64,000 nt of DNA, from contig JAIWWG010000118.1 of assembly GCA_025435555.1 (NCBI GenBank), positions 1 through 64,000 of the forward strand. The letters run 5' to 3'. The position numbers and the translations under genes were made by a program. The notes under the pieces are model-generated. The model worked only from the letters and a program-made list of their open reading frames with translations. It had not been told where the DNA came from and did not search any database. The stretch comes from Chytriomyces cf. hyalinus JEL632. Lineage: Eukaryota; Chytridiomycota; Chytridiomycetes; Chytridiales; Chytriomycetaceae. Positions 21,520 to 35,646 of this stretch are shown here, one piece after another; position 1 is the stretch's first letter; each line of letters opens with the position of its first letter.

Positions 21520-23029
21520 CTTCGGATTGGATGACGTTACTGATTCCATGCAAACATCTCCATCAGCCGGTTCGAAATACGGTCCAGCGCCTCAGGATCC
21601 ATTAAAAGATCTTTGAAATGATATGGAAGTTGAACTATTTACTACATAAAGTCCAATAATACTGCACCCATCTCTTCCAAATGCTTCAACGCGCAACCTT
21701 CCCTCGCTGATACATCGCTCCGCCCATCCCGGATCAGCAATTCAGCAACTTTCAAATGCCGATTCCCTTGCCGCTGCTCAAAGCGCAAAACTATCATCCG
21801 CTGGATCAACCCCTTGTGTCTTGAGAAGCAACTCTACAACTTGCGCATGCCCACGCTCTGCGGAAAGTCGAATCGCCGCGTTCCCTTGTGCACCAGCATC
21901 CACGCGTACATCTTGAAGCAACCGTTCAACAATTTCAACGTATCCTCGTTCCGCCGCGTTTCGCAGACTGGTATTGTTGAGACATGACGGATCCCCGGCG
22001 TCTTGCTGGCAGTCGAGGCGAAGACGGGCGATTTCAGGGTACCTGTTGCTCGCGGCGTGGCGGAGGCAGGTGTTATTGTCAAACGATGCGAAGAGGGTGG
22101 GCATGTGCATGAGGAGCAGGTCTACGAGGGATGTGTGGTTGTTTTCGCATGCTTCTGGGAGGAATTTTTCGGGTTTGCGTTGGATTTTGGGTTTGGGTGG
22201 GGATGTGATTATTCGGGAGGGATGAGGACTTGAGATGCAATGCCCAGGTATCCCATTGTGCATGCTTCCAGAAACGCGGCGTACACGTCTTTTTCTTCAC
22301 AAACGAGATCTGGGATGTTGAAGAGGAGATATTTGACCATTTTTATTTGGTTTCCTTTCGCGGCGGGTAACACTGTCAAGCTTGATTTTGTCTCGGGATG
22401 GAATTCAGTGAGCAGATCAACGATATCAACATGGCTCCCAAAGACGGTCGGTGAAATGTATGGACTCACGTCCAGATTCTGTCGCAGTGTCTTTATATCA
22501 TTGTTTGGCGATGATAAAAACTGGTGCCCGATTCGAGCGTACAAGTAATTCGCAAGAGTTCAGTGAAATTCATGGCCGCTCTTTCGAGCAATGAACACCC
22601 AATATCGATAAATTTCATCAAGACAGTCACAATTTCGCCCAAATTTCTCTCTCTCCAATGCTTGTGATGCATCCGTGCCAATGGAATTGTGGCGAGAAGC
22701 AATTCCACGATTTCCAAATTCTCGCATGCTGCTGCAAGTTAAAGCGCTTAAGCCATAGCTGATTGAAACGAAGCGAGTTCATGCAAGTCGCGCTTATCCA
22801 GCAAGAAACTGACGACATCCCGTGCAGTCCATCTCAACGCGTAAAACGTGTTTACTCCCCAATCCAGCGGTTTAAATGCATCCGCCAAGAATAGAGCTTC
22901 TTCTGCAAGTGTTACGGCGACTTCGGTCCTGAGTTGTTGTTCGAGGGTGTCTTGGTGGTGTATTTCTCGTAGGTCACCTTCAATGTATGAATGCGGGCCT
23001 GGGTCAGCGTTGATGGATGCATCTGCGCC

Positions 23030-23089
23030 CATCAACTGTTCCTGCATCCATCAACTGTTCCTGCATCCATCAACTGTTCCTGCATCCAC
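23030..23089 (+). repeat. 19-bp tandem repeat, three copies, inside the F-box/ankyrin gene
   Basis: Unit catcaactgttcctgcatc. One copy preserves the reading frame across the site; the two extra copies add 38 bp and shift it. Confidence 0.85.
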
Positions 23090-23204
23090 ATGTCAAAGCC
23101 GTGTCCTTGCACGATGATTGCTGATGCCATGAAGGCTGGGCCGAATCGCTGCCAGTTTACGGATTCGAATTCGAATTCGATACGGCTGATATCATGACAC
23201 CATC

Positions 23205-23262
23205 TTTCGATATTCAGAACGGTGTTTCGATATTCAGAACGGTGTTTCGATATTCAGAACGG
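23205..23262 (+). repeat. 20-bp tandem repeat, three copies, inside the F-box/ankyrin gene
   Basis: Unit tttcgatattcagaacggtg. Because the period is not a multiple of three and the unit contains TGA on the coding strand, three copies place a stop in every frame. A single copy would read through (AVLNIERWCHDIS). Confidence 0.85.
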
Positions 23263-23959
23263 CAAAGGATGTGCTTGAACAGATGTTGTTCCGCCAGAAC
23301 TCTGCACAGGTAATGCGGAGGATCTGGGTCTCTATTGCCCGTGTTGGGTGTTTGAGAGAGGTGTAAAAACAAGAGGCGGTACGGTATGCTCACGTTCTGG
23401 GTGAAGAAAGACGGCGATCCTCTCGACAAGTTCAAACGGAAGTCGATCCATGTTTGTTTTTATGTTTGACAAATTTCAAACAAGTGTAAAAAAAGCAGCG
23501 AATATATGCCCAGCAAAACATTGATCGTGGCGGCTGTCTCCTCCGCAGTCATTCAGCTTCTTCTCATTTGCTCGGCAACAGCCGCGGTATCGGCAAAGGG
23601 TATTTAACGTGTTAAAAAGCGCGTTTATTTTCTCCCATTGATCAAAACTCAAAACACAGACCACGACCACAAAACCAGTTTCTATTCTAACCCAAACACC
23701 TTCAACACTGCAAAACCCTCCACAACAACAAATCCACGAAGCTATACCCCATGCACAGCCGTCTGTTCCATCGTCGCGCTCCTCTCACTCCCATTCTGGC
23801 ACCGCACGTTGGCTCATAACCTTGCAGACATGTACATCCAACTACATCAAGAACATCATCGTCATATTTCGTCGTGTGCGAGTCAGAATGATTTGTATGA
23901 TTTGGTGTTGAAGGATTTTATGGAGTCTTTGTCGCTTTGTGAAAAAGTTTTAAAGTGTA

Positions 23960-24455
23960 ATGTGGATGTTGGCGCTTTTGAGGGTGGCGCGGGAGATGGG
24001 TTTGGGGGGTGGTGTGAGTGGGTATGCGGATATGATTGGGAGTGAGCTTGGAGTGGATGTGGACGTAATGTTACCGTTTTCTTTTGGAAGCGCGTTCTTC
24101 TCAGTTGAAGTTTGACTTTTTTCCTTTACAGGACTTTACAACGCTTCATCCATATTCACTCGATCCATCTCTCCATCCCACTGACGAACAATTTGAACGA
24201 GAATACCTCTCCCCTCTTACGCTGCGACAACGTAATAAACGATCGGCGCCTGGAACAGACGTTGACAGGGTTAAAGAAACGGAGCGGCGCAGGATTTTGG
24301 CGAAATTGAATGGGTACATGCAGTTTGACGCGTCTTTAGTAAACGGGGAGGGAGATGTAGGTGTGGTGCCGTTGGATCAGTATCGGATTTTAGGTGTCCA
24401 GACGGCGTGTATTCTTGCGGGCATTGTGATTTTGTTGGCTGCTCCTGTTTTTTAG
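23960..24455 (+). CDS. Probable tail-anchored membrane protein, unknown family
   Basis: Exons 23960-24064 and 24132-24455 with a clear GT...ttacag intron give 142 aa. Exon 2 is charged and helical (DEQFEREYLSPLTLRQRNKR, VKETERRRILAKLNGYMQFD) and ends in one hydrophobic segment at the extreme C-terminus (ILGVQTACILAGIVILLAAP), the layout of a tail-anchored protein such as a SNARE or adaptor. Just upstream (about 23750-23965), another frame has a coding look (QNDLYDLVLKDFMESLSLCE), so the true N-terminus may be longer and separated by a frame break near 23970. Confidence 0.5.
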
Positions 24456-24575
24456 AGAGAAAGCTTGCAGTATAAATTTCTGTGAGGGCTCGTTCTTGGC
24501 AGGCATAAATAATGTAGAGTTTCGCATTTTGTTCAAAGAATGTTGCAGTTTAATTTTGATCTCCAAGGAGGAAGA

Positions 24576-26739
24576 TTAGTGTTTGACTTCATACGCACTC
24601 CATCCGACAGATTCCAATGTTTCGACTTTTCCAAGCACTTCTTGTTCAGAGTTTTGAGCAAACGCTGCTATCTTTTGCTGGTAGTCTGGAACGGCGCTTC
24701 CGAGAATTCGGATGGCCAGTAGAGCAGCGTTTGTTGAGTTATTTATGGCAACAGTTGCGACGGGGACTCCTCGCTAAAAAAGAATCTGTCTTAGGGTAAA
24801 AGCCATAAAGCGTTTCAAGAAATCAAATATATAAAATACCGGCATCTGGCAGATTGAATAGAGCGAATCCACACCATCCAGCTGTTTCAAAGCAACAGGC
24901 ACTCCGATCACAGGAAGCGCAGTCAACGCAGCCACCATCCCCGGCAAATGCGCTGCACCTCCAGCTGCCGCAATAATCACCTTTAATCCACGTTTCGCTG
25001 CACTTTCAGCATACTCCACCATCCTCCTGGGTGTACGATGCGCACTGACGATTGTCAGTTCAAAAGGTACGCCGAAATCTTGGAGGATTTTAGCGGCTGG
25101 TTTCAAAGTGGGCAGGTCGCTGTCGCTTCCCATAATGATTCCAACGACTGGCGCGGGTGTCAATGCGCGGGCAGTCTCCTTGTCCAATGCAGGTGGAGTT
25201 GCAGTTGAGGACATGGAATCGAGAATCTTTTTGGTAAATTCGCGTGCTTGTGGCATACTGTCTGCCGTCAAAGTAATGTGTCCCATCTTCCTGCCCTTTC
25301 GACAAGCAGTTTTCCCGTACAAATGAACTCCCGCGCCGCGCGTGTTGAGAGCCTCGCGGCACGGTCTTAAGACGCTGGATTCTAAATCTGCGTCGGTGCT
25401 GCCTGTGCCGAGGAGGTTGATCATGACTGAGGCGCCGACTTTCATGTCTGGGCTGCCGAGTGGCATGTCGAGGATTGCGCGGAGGTGTTGCTCGTACTGT
25501 GACGTGTAGCATGCTTCGATGGTGTAGTGGCCAGAGTTGTGTGGACGGGGTGCGAGTTCGTTGAGCAGAATGTCGCCTGGAAATAATTGAAAAAAAAAAG
25601 CGTTGAGTAGGTGTTGTGGGCAACCGATCACACATACCGTTTTCCAGCAAAAACATTTCAACGCCAAAAATACCGGCGCCTTCAAAACTCTTGACTGCAT
25701 TCTCGGCAACCAGCCTCGCTTTTTCCTGAATCAACCCGCTAATCTGGGCTGGAGCAACAACCACATGGCACACATTATCTTTCTGAACAGTCTCAACACA
25801 CGGGTATGAGACAACGGTTCCTGAAACGCTGCGTGCAACCATGACGGCGATTTCGCGTTCGAAGGGGATCCATTTTTCGACGTAGAGTTCTGGGCCGTTT
25901 AATGAGGGACCGCCGCCGAGTTCTTTGATAGATGCCGCGATTTCGGCGGATGTTTTGATGACGCGGTTTCCACGGCCTTTTGTTTTGGAGTGATGAAAGT
26001 GTTCAGTGCCGAATTCACCATGAAACAGAAAGAAAAAAAAAAAAAAATAGAGATGAACCCAAACAACAACAAGAATTCTCAGAATCAAGACAGAAAAAGG
26101 GATCAAGAAGAGCTCGCACCGTCATAAGCCAGCGTCTTTGACTTGAGCATCACTGGAAACCCGTTCCCAAACGCATCAACCGCGTCCAAAATATCCTGCG
26201 CAGACTTGACCTCGCGCGAATCAGCAACAGGCACATTGAATTTGGCAAGGTGCAGTTTCTGCTTGTACTTGTCCTGAATGATTCTTATCGTTGAAGGAAG
26301 TGGATGAACGGAGACAAGCTTTTTTTCGAGGACTGCGTCTAGACCGGCAGTATCGACATGTTCAATCTCAACTGATGTTTGTAAAAACAAAGATGATGAG
26401 AATGCCCGTAACACAGTTGCTGTTGAGTTGAGTTAAACTCACCAGTGAGAATATCGCACTTTCGTGCGAGCTGTTCAATCAGCGATGGGTCCTGGAACGA
26501 GCCAATCACGTGCGAGTCGAGTGAATGGTGGCCCGAGACTTGCGACGCTGGGTTGCCTTCAGTGTCGAGAACGCTTGTTTTGATGTTGAGTCGGTTCGCG
26601 GCTTCGACGAGCATTCTTTGTGGAGAGAGAGGGTGTGTGTAAGGATGGGTGTTGGTTGGTACGGGTCTGAGCAGATGAAGGAGGGTGTTCACCTGCCCAG
26701 CTGTCCGCCGCCAAGGATGCCGACTGTCTTGTTGTCCAT
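24576..26739 (-). CDS. ADE2: Phosphoribosylaminoimidazole carboxylase, PurK-PurE fusion (purine synthesis)
   Basis: Start at 26739: [20 protein letters not shown], an ATP-grasp N-terminus. Then [40 protein letters not shown] and [20 protein letters not shown], the last joined across an intron containing a long poly-T (minus strand). Next come [20 protein letters not shown] and EMFLLENG, followed by [20 protein letters not shown]. The PurE half begins [20 protein letters not shown] with [12 protein letters not shown] and [20 protein letters not shown], then [20 protein letters not shown]. It converts AIR to CAIR in de novo purine synthesis. At least five introns; no frame break, which makes it a quality control for the assembly. 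Single-protein PurK-PurE fusion is the normal fungal form. Confidence 0.95.
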
Positions 26740-26924
26740 TTTTTATCTTTTTTTATTAGAGGATTCTCACGGAGAATTGTGTGTGGGTGGGTGCATGGGG
26801 GGGATTGGTTAATCTCAACGTAACTGGCTTGCTTTCATGGGATCGATTGGATGAAGAAACATGGAATACCACGAGATTCAAACTGCTTCCCACGGATAAT
26901 GACCAACTGCTTTGTTTATTCGCA

Positions 26925-27948
26925 TCAATCCGACTCATCCCCGTCGTCTCCCTCAGCGCCAGTATACGCGCTGGACTGGAACTGGATCAGCATTGCACCC
27001 ACATCGTCCGTCTTTGCGAGATCCCGTGGTGTCGATCCGTCGTTGTTTTTGATGTCTGCTTTAATGTCTGGGTGTTGGAGTAGCAGCGAAACTACCGCGA
27101 GATGGCCGCCTGTTAAGAGAACGGAAAGCGTTTAAAAAAACCGAGGCTTCGTTGTTGTTGCTACTTTAGTGGGATAAGGAAAGAAATAACCCCAGGCAGC
27201 ATTGTGCAACGGCGTGTCTCCAAGCTTGTTCTGCAATAAAACGTTGGTCCATCAGTTGAAACCTTTAAACCAGGAACGCAGACAAAACTTACGCGTGCAT
27301 TCACAGCGGGACCCTTGGCCAAGAGAAGGCCGACGCAGTCCACCTTCCCTGACCGAGCGGCCCAGTGTAAAGGACTGTTTCCGGCCTTGTCGAGGCCGTT
27401 GACGGAGATACCTGCAGACAAAAGTTCTGCAACGAACGGTGTGTTTCCTCGTTTTGCTGCCTCTGAATGCGGTCATGGTGAAAGGGTGGGAATGATGGTG
27501 AATAGTCGTCGATACGGGTAAACAGCATTGCGCCAAATAGGTTCGAAGGAATTCGTATTCGATGAAATCAAAGGGTACCATGAAGTGGATTCTCGAGTTC
27601 CTGGGTCGACTCGCCGACTGCAAAACGCATCGCATCGTTAGAATTCAAACAGAAACACACCACCTTAAAACACAATTCACCGTAATTCGCAGGCACAAGT
27701 CCCTCTTTCTCGCCGCTGCGACACTTCCACCATCCACCATCGTCTTTTTGGATCACGCTGTGGATTGGCAGGTGTGAGAAGGCCTCATTCCAAGGCATGG
27801 ATCCATCAAGAGACAACACGTACTACAGAATGTCGCCCTCCTCGAACGAGAGCTCGTCGCTGTTCTGGGCCGTGTATGCAAACTTTGCCTCGACTACCGC
27901 GATATCCTTGACATCTTTCCGTTTTGGAGCGACTGGTGGGGGTGGCAT
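26925..27948 (-). CDS. OSTF1: OSTF1-like SH3 plus ankyrin-repeat protein
   Basis: Start at 27948 (MPPPPVAPKRKDVKDIAVVE). An SH3 domain split by introns follows: AKFAYTAQNSDELSFEEGDI, then WWKCRSGEKEGLVPANY. Three ankyrin repeats come next (KRGNTPFVAELLSAGISVNG, KAGNSPLHWAARSGKVDCVG, KLGDTPLHNAAW, HLAVVSLLLQHPDIKADIKN, DGSTPRDLAK) and an acidic end GAEGDDGDESD. Order and size fit animal OSTF1 (about 214 aa), a cytosolic adaptor. It lies on the same strand as ADE2 and the MARK-like kinase. No frame breaks seen. Confidence 0.85.
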
Positions 27949-28120
27949 GATGTATTTTTTGTTTTTACGATTTTAAATATTGAACATCAGGAACCATCAC
28001 CCGCAACAAGTGCTGAATGTAAATATTGCAAATGAACGAAATGGGAAAAGAAAACATCGGAACAATCGGGTAGGTAGCAATAACAGACCATAAAATAAAT
28101 AAATAAGTGAAATATAAAGA

Positions 28121-30532
<2,412 letters not shown>

Positions 30533-30689
30533 CTTTCGTTTGACCGGCTGGCTGTCTGTTGTGAAGGCGTTAGTTGATGAGTTGAAGCTTTGTCTCGATG
30601 AGGTGGGGTCCTACGGCGCGTACCAGACACAGGAAGGAGGGTCTCAGAGCGAGTTGCTGGATTTTCAAACAAGTGGGGACAATGGGGAT

Positions 30690-31363
30690 TTGGATATCTT
30701 TTGAATTTTCTTTTCTGGAAGGGCCAAAGCTGGAATTCCGATTGGTCCGATCCAATGTCTCGATAATCGTGAAGATCAACTGATGGATACTCTAACAGCG
30801 CTTCGACAATACGCGCATGACCATTCGCACAGCTCGACAAAATGCACTGATTTCCTTTATCACCAGGATCCACCTCCCCGTATTTAACAACGCGTGCACC
30901 ATCCGTTTCGCCAACTCCACCGCGGGAAGCATTCTTCGCCCGCCTCTTCGATGAAACAATGCGTCATACTGAGTCGGTGCGAATGAGATTTCAAAGTGTT
31001 CGATCGTTTTGAGCTCTAGTCCTGCAACGCGTCATTCTCTTTACAACCCACAGACCACCAAAAAAACTCACCATACATGGATATAAACGCCGCCCAATAC
31101 GCAACTGTCAAAGCATGAAAATTCAGACTCCGCTTCGCACGAATGAGGTCCACCAACTCCGTCTGTCGATGCTCCCTCCTCACACTCTCCCTATAACTCT
31201 TCAAATTCGCAAGCGCAAACCGATAGTCTCGGGGTATCCAGCTCGCTCTTCCATACAACTCTCGAGACGCCCTCGGCACAAGGACAGCCTGGTTCGGATG
31301 CATCAACGGCGCAAGAACCTCTGGCGGCAGTGTTTGCATATTTGCTCGCGTATTTCGAATCAT
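30690..31363 (-). pseudogene. F-box/ankyrin gene fragment with a frame break
   Basis: N-terminus MIRNTRANMQTLPPEVLAPL resembles an F-box first helix; ELVDLIRAKRSLNFHALTVA and YWAAFISMYG follow. An intron beginning about 31073 leads to ELKTIEHFEISFAPTQYDAL and LAKRMVHAL. The frame then shifts near 30895 to KYGEVDPGDKGNQ, CILSSCANGHARIVEALLEY, one ankyrin repeat. No longer ankyrin array follows on this strand. It starts where a plus-strand ankyrin fragment starts (31364), as if one gene were split by an inversion. Same family as the gene at 21778-23451. Confidence 0.55.
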
Positions 31364-32093
31364 AACGCGTTAATCCAGGCTGCGAGGAAAGGGCTCACTT
31401 CAGTTGTGAAGCTGTTGCTGGCCTGGAAAGGTTCGAATGGAGAACCAGTTGATCCGACTGCGCAGGAAAACGCGGCGTTAATTCAAGCGTCAAAGCATGG
31501 ACATTTGGACATTGTGCAACTGTTGCTGTCTATTCCAAGTGTGAATCCAAAGAACAACTTGGCCTTGTATGAAGCATGCTGCCATGGGCACACACTTGTT
31601 GCGCAGTTGCTGTCTGCTCGAAATGCTCAAGCGGATGTGCGTGTCGCTGTTCGGACGTGCGAACAGGCGGCCTTGTTGGGACACACGCAGACTGCACGGT
31701 TTCTTCTCGAACAAGTTCGCGTCCCGGTCTCGGCTTCTATCTTACTGACTGCAAGTGACGCGGGCCACACTGACACGGTTGCATTGCTTCTCGAACGCGC
31801 TGAAGCAGAGTTTCATCCGCAAACATTATCACGCGCATTGGCTCTGGCAGCTGCAAAGAATCGCGTACAAGTTGTGGCGCGGTTGGTTGCTGTGAAATCT
31901 GCACAGTTTTCTGTTGCGCCGGCGCTTGTGAAGGCGGCTTCAGCGGGGGTTTGGGGATGTTTTGCGAGTGATTTGGTTTTCTTCGAGTGGGACTGGGCGG
32001 AGGGTTGTTGTTCCTCATGAGGCTGTGATGGTGGCAAAGGATAAAGTTGTCAAGGAGTTGTTGAAGGCGTGCATGTCGAAACAAGGGGGTTGA
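31364..32093 (+). pseudogene. Ankyrin-repeat fragment lacking its 5' part
   Basis: At least six ankyrin repeats: NALIQAARKGLTSVVKLLLA, AALIQASKHGHLDIVQLLLS, LALYEACCHGHTLVAQLLSA, QAALLGHTQTARFLLEQVRV, TASDAGHTDTVALLLERA and ALALAAAKNRVQVVARLVAV. A last intron (about 31950-32020) joins KAASAG to AVMVAKDKVVKELLKACMSK and a TGA at 32091. Upstream of 31364 the frame is only the antisense of the F-box fragment and no local ATG or F-box precedes the repeats, so I call it 5'-truncated. The 3' half is clean. Confidence 0.6.
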
Positions 32094-32149
32094 CTCTTTT
32101 TGTAAAGCATGGTGGGCATTGTAAAATAGAGAGAGTGAATGTCTCTCAT

Positions 32150-35100
32150 TTAGCTCGCGCCATATGGTAATAAACTAATAAAGTCGTCTGATTCCTTCGC
32201 GTCAGGTGTTGGGCTAATATCAACATCTGGAATTTGAAACACAACTGTCAGAATTGATTTTGAAGACCGCCATGAGATGAAGCTACTGGCGCTGTTTAGC
32301 TCAGGGGGATTGATGGAGGTCAGAAATTCCACAGGCAGAAAAATTTTACTTGTTGGGGAATAGAATCGTTGTTCAATATCCTGAATGCCTCGATATATCG
32401 CTTTGTTTTAGAAAAGTTTTAATCGTGCTCACACTTCCGACAAGTTGTGCAACACTGATCGAATGTTTGACCGCAGAAACTCGCAGTTCGGATCCTCCGA
32501 ACTGTTCAACTCCTTCAAGCGAGCGTATAAAACTGTGCTGTTTCGCAATGCCATTTGTATGCTCCTGTTGGGATGGATTTCAATGCAAGTTATCAGAAAG
32601 AACAGCCGTTACTGAAAACTAAATTTGACTCACGGATACAGAGACAGCTGCTGTAAAAGAGTGGACAAGTTTTCGTACGTTCCCAGGCTATCGTGCGAAA
32701 GTGGCGTCGAAAAGCTTGTTGTGATTGCGTCCGTCAAGAATTCGCTTTCGAGACATTGCTGCATAAATAGGTCCCGCCAGTCTATATTTGGGAAGACAGT
32801 TATGCTCTTGATATTTATTTATCAATCTGCAGTTTTGTTCACCTCCATCACCCACATGGTCAGCAGCAACGAACTTGAAAGAAATTTGACGTTGGGTCTC
32901 GCAGCTTCAGACATGAATGTTGGGCAAAGGAAGTCCAGTGCGTTGAGAGATGCAAACAGCCGTTTTGCCTTGAAAAAAAACATGCGGGGTTGAAGTCGGG
33001 AACTTGAAAATAATTAAAGAGAAATGCACTTCATCGCTTTGGGAGAATGTAGCGGTTAATTGAGACAGAATATCTTCAAATCCATGTTTTGAATCTGGCC
33101 AATGAGATTAGCTGCAACAAATTTGTGCGCGAAACGGCATGTTTGCGAGAGTGGACTGTGCCACGCATATTTCATGTGCGCTTTGGGCAATTGCGGCAAG
33201 CTGGGTTGCACAAGTTAACGTCCATCAAGTTGAAAATGAGAGAAGAGGTCCTCACTACGGCGCAAGAAATATCCAAGCTCTGCGTGAATTCAAACATGTA
33301 CATTGTAAGAAGGCTGATGAGCACGGCCAATTGATCCGAGGGCGTATTTTGGGCGGAGAGTTTAAGCATGCCTTTCATCACCGTTGTTGAAATCTGTGGA
33401 AATTTTTATCAGGTTTCGCATCACCGTAGCTTTTTGCATGGACAAAAACCTCTGCAGAGCTTGGAAGATTCCATCCAAAACTTTGCTGGTTTTGAGTAAA
33501 GGGTCATTGTTCCCTTCTGTGATTTGGAGCATCATGAAGTGCGTTCGAAGGAGAACAAGAATCACATCCATTAGCTCAGGAGTCACCTCTGAAACCTGCG
33601 TAAAACGAAACAATGCTTTCAGTTCAAAACGTTAACAAAAAAACATGCGACTCAACCTTGGTTCCTTCGCCCAATTTTGAAGGTGGATCAAATTCCTGCC
33701 CTATTAATACGCGTGTAGGCGCTGTTTGCGTGGAAGCTGATCCATGAAGATTAATTGCGAATCAAAGGAAAGAAGAAGATAAAAGAAAGCGAGAGAACCA
33801 GTTTGCATGGCATGCTTTCCTTTCAATTCCAGCTCAACTCCATGGTGCGTGTTTCTAAAGTGGAGTAATGGAGTCACCTGCGCTCGTTCAATCACAAGGT
33901 TCGATGGCTTGACGCTGCTTAAATCCTTTTTAAGCCTGTCGATTCGTTCCTTTTGCTGCAAATCGAGAATTACATTAACGCGAGTTTTAAAGAGATATTT
34001 TCAGTGAGATCCAGGTGGACACGAACCTGTTTGATTTGATTGTGCAGCTCCAACTCGCGAGCGTCACGTTCACGCATCGCTTCCGTCATCCGTCTTGACT
34101 TTACGAACAGAAACGCAAGTTGTTCGTTAAAGCTACACGGCAGCAGAATCAAGGTTAAAATGTTTGCAAAAAACCTGATCTCGCAGTCGTCGATTTGCAG
34201 CGGCCAAGTCCTTATTACTCACGACAAGTCGACGATTTTCTTTTGCCAAAACCGCCAGAGACATCGAGTCATTTCTTGATAATCCATTCCTACCTCTGAC
34301 AGAACAGGATTACGGAAAATTTTGCAAGGCGAGACCATCAAAAGCAAACCTTGAGAAAAGGAAACTTTATTCCTCGAACTGGGAGTCGACATCTGGCCCA
34401 GTTTCGAAGCGAGATGTACATTGTTGTTGCGTGATTGGTGTTGGGGGATGATATCTTGTGAAGCTGCCGTTGGGCGGTTTGATTGTTGATGCGGTTGGAT
34501 TTTGACGAAAGAAGCACGTGAAGAGAACAGAAGCACACTTGCGATTAGCAAAAAGGAAACTGAAGAATATATATTCACTAAACACCTCCCATAGACGCTC
34601 TTTTGAAACCTGCGTTTGGCATGAATTCATTCCGCGCAATCGCATTCAAAGACGCCGACGAGAGAGCAATATTATTGTGAGATTCACTCAGCCTCTCCTC
34701 AGACTCGCCCGCAAAACCTCCAGTTTGAGGACTCTCATCTTCATGTCCATAATCGTAGTCGTACAAGGACCCGGTGCTTCGATCTGTTGCTGCCTGGTTG
34801 CGCCGTTCTTCAGGAGCGTCCATGAGCGTGTTTCGTCTGATGGCCGACTGCACGATAGGATCTGCAATGTTGACTGAATCGGTGCTCGTGAATGTGTCGT
34901 TCAAGGGGATTCTCGTTGGTTCGGTGGATGACACGGATGTGTTGGACATGAAGTTGAAAAGGTATTCTTCGCTGCGGTCATGGTTTGATTGAGGTTCTGA
35001 GATGGCGCTGGTTTTGAGGTGGTGATCGGTGCTGGTTTTGAGGTGAATTCTTGACATCCGGTGTGCTTGCGCTTTGCCTCTTTGGAGATGGTTGCAGCTT

Positions 35101-35646
35101 GTGCGACAGCGACTGCATCGAAATCTTGTCCGCGCGGGAAAACTTGCGAGAATTCAAAGTTGAGTTGTTCGATGCAGAAGGAGTTGAGTTGGTGTTGTTT
35201 GAACTTGATGCTGTCGAAACACGTTCGAAACGCGCTTTTATCGCCGAGAGATGAGAATGATTCGCTCCCTCCTTGTCTGCGAGGGAAGCAAGCGATGTTT
35301 GGATCGAAGTCATTGATTTGCGAGACTTGATGGAGTCCAGATCCAGAGACACTGAGCCCTGTTGTGCATCAAGGAGAGAGGGTAACCGAGGATGCTTCAG
35401 TATGAGTCCCTGTAATATCCCATGCGTTCACAGCCAATGATGCCTCACGTTTACGACCCTTTCGCTGTCCGCAAGTACCGAGTACAAATCGCTTTCTTCC
35501 GAGTTGGAGTCGATGTTTGAACAGTCTTCACCGTAAATATCAATAAATATAACGTGAACTAAGTTTATGCGGCCAACCAGCGCAACTGGGTATGGGTACT
35601 CATCCAGGGGTGTGGGTGTGGATCGCGAGAGGGAAATGGACCGCAA
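32150..35646 (-). CDS. Ser-rich coiled-coil protein, unknown function
   Basis: A series of minus-strand exons. The N-terminal piece YGEDCSNIDSNSEESDLYSV, LADSERVVN is spliced to GLILKHPRLPSLLDAQQGSV and a Ser/Asn-rich stretch. Then come acidic and Ser-rich sequence (RIPLNDTFTSTDSVNIADPI), a coiled-coil middle (SRRMTEAMRERDARELELHN, RIDRLKKDLSSVKPSNLVIE), a helical C-terminal part (TPELMDVILVLLRTHFMMLQ, QALQRFLSMQKATVMRNLIK) and the end DAKESDDFISLLPYGAS. A frame change near 35050 is not explained by an intron. The start is uncertain; the first ATG overlaps the divergent gene at 35567. A loose likeness to checkpoint scaffolds such as ATRIP was considered but not supported. Confidence 0.5.

Larger units (their letters stand above)
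21778..23451 (-). pseudogene. Disrupted F-box/ankyrin-repeat gene
   Basis: Starts MDRLPFELVERIAVFLHPE, an F-box-like first helix. Further on are EFWRNNICSSTS, CHDISRIEFEFESVNWQRFG, FMASAIIVQGHGFDMW and RWTARDVVSFLLDKRDLHEL, then ankyrin repeats (ACENLEIVELLLAT, HVDIVDLLTEFHP, TSLRNAAERGYVEIVERLLQ, AAIRLSAERGHAQVVELLLK). The frame is broken by a 20-bp unit repeated three times (23205-23262), a 19-bp unit repeated three times (about 23030-23089), two in-frame TAA codons near 22752-22760 where Gln would fit, and two later shifts. Such proteins are a large family in chytrids; partners are unknown. Confidence 0.7.

Noticed and set aside
32150-35646. ATRIP-like checkpoint protein
   Set aside because: A coiled coil and Ser-rich N-terminus are shared by many proteins; no diagnostic motif was found.
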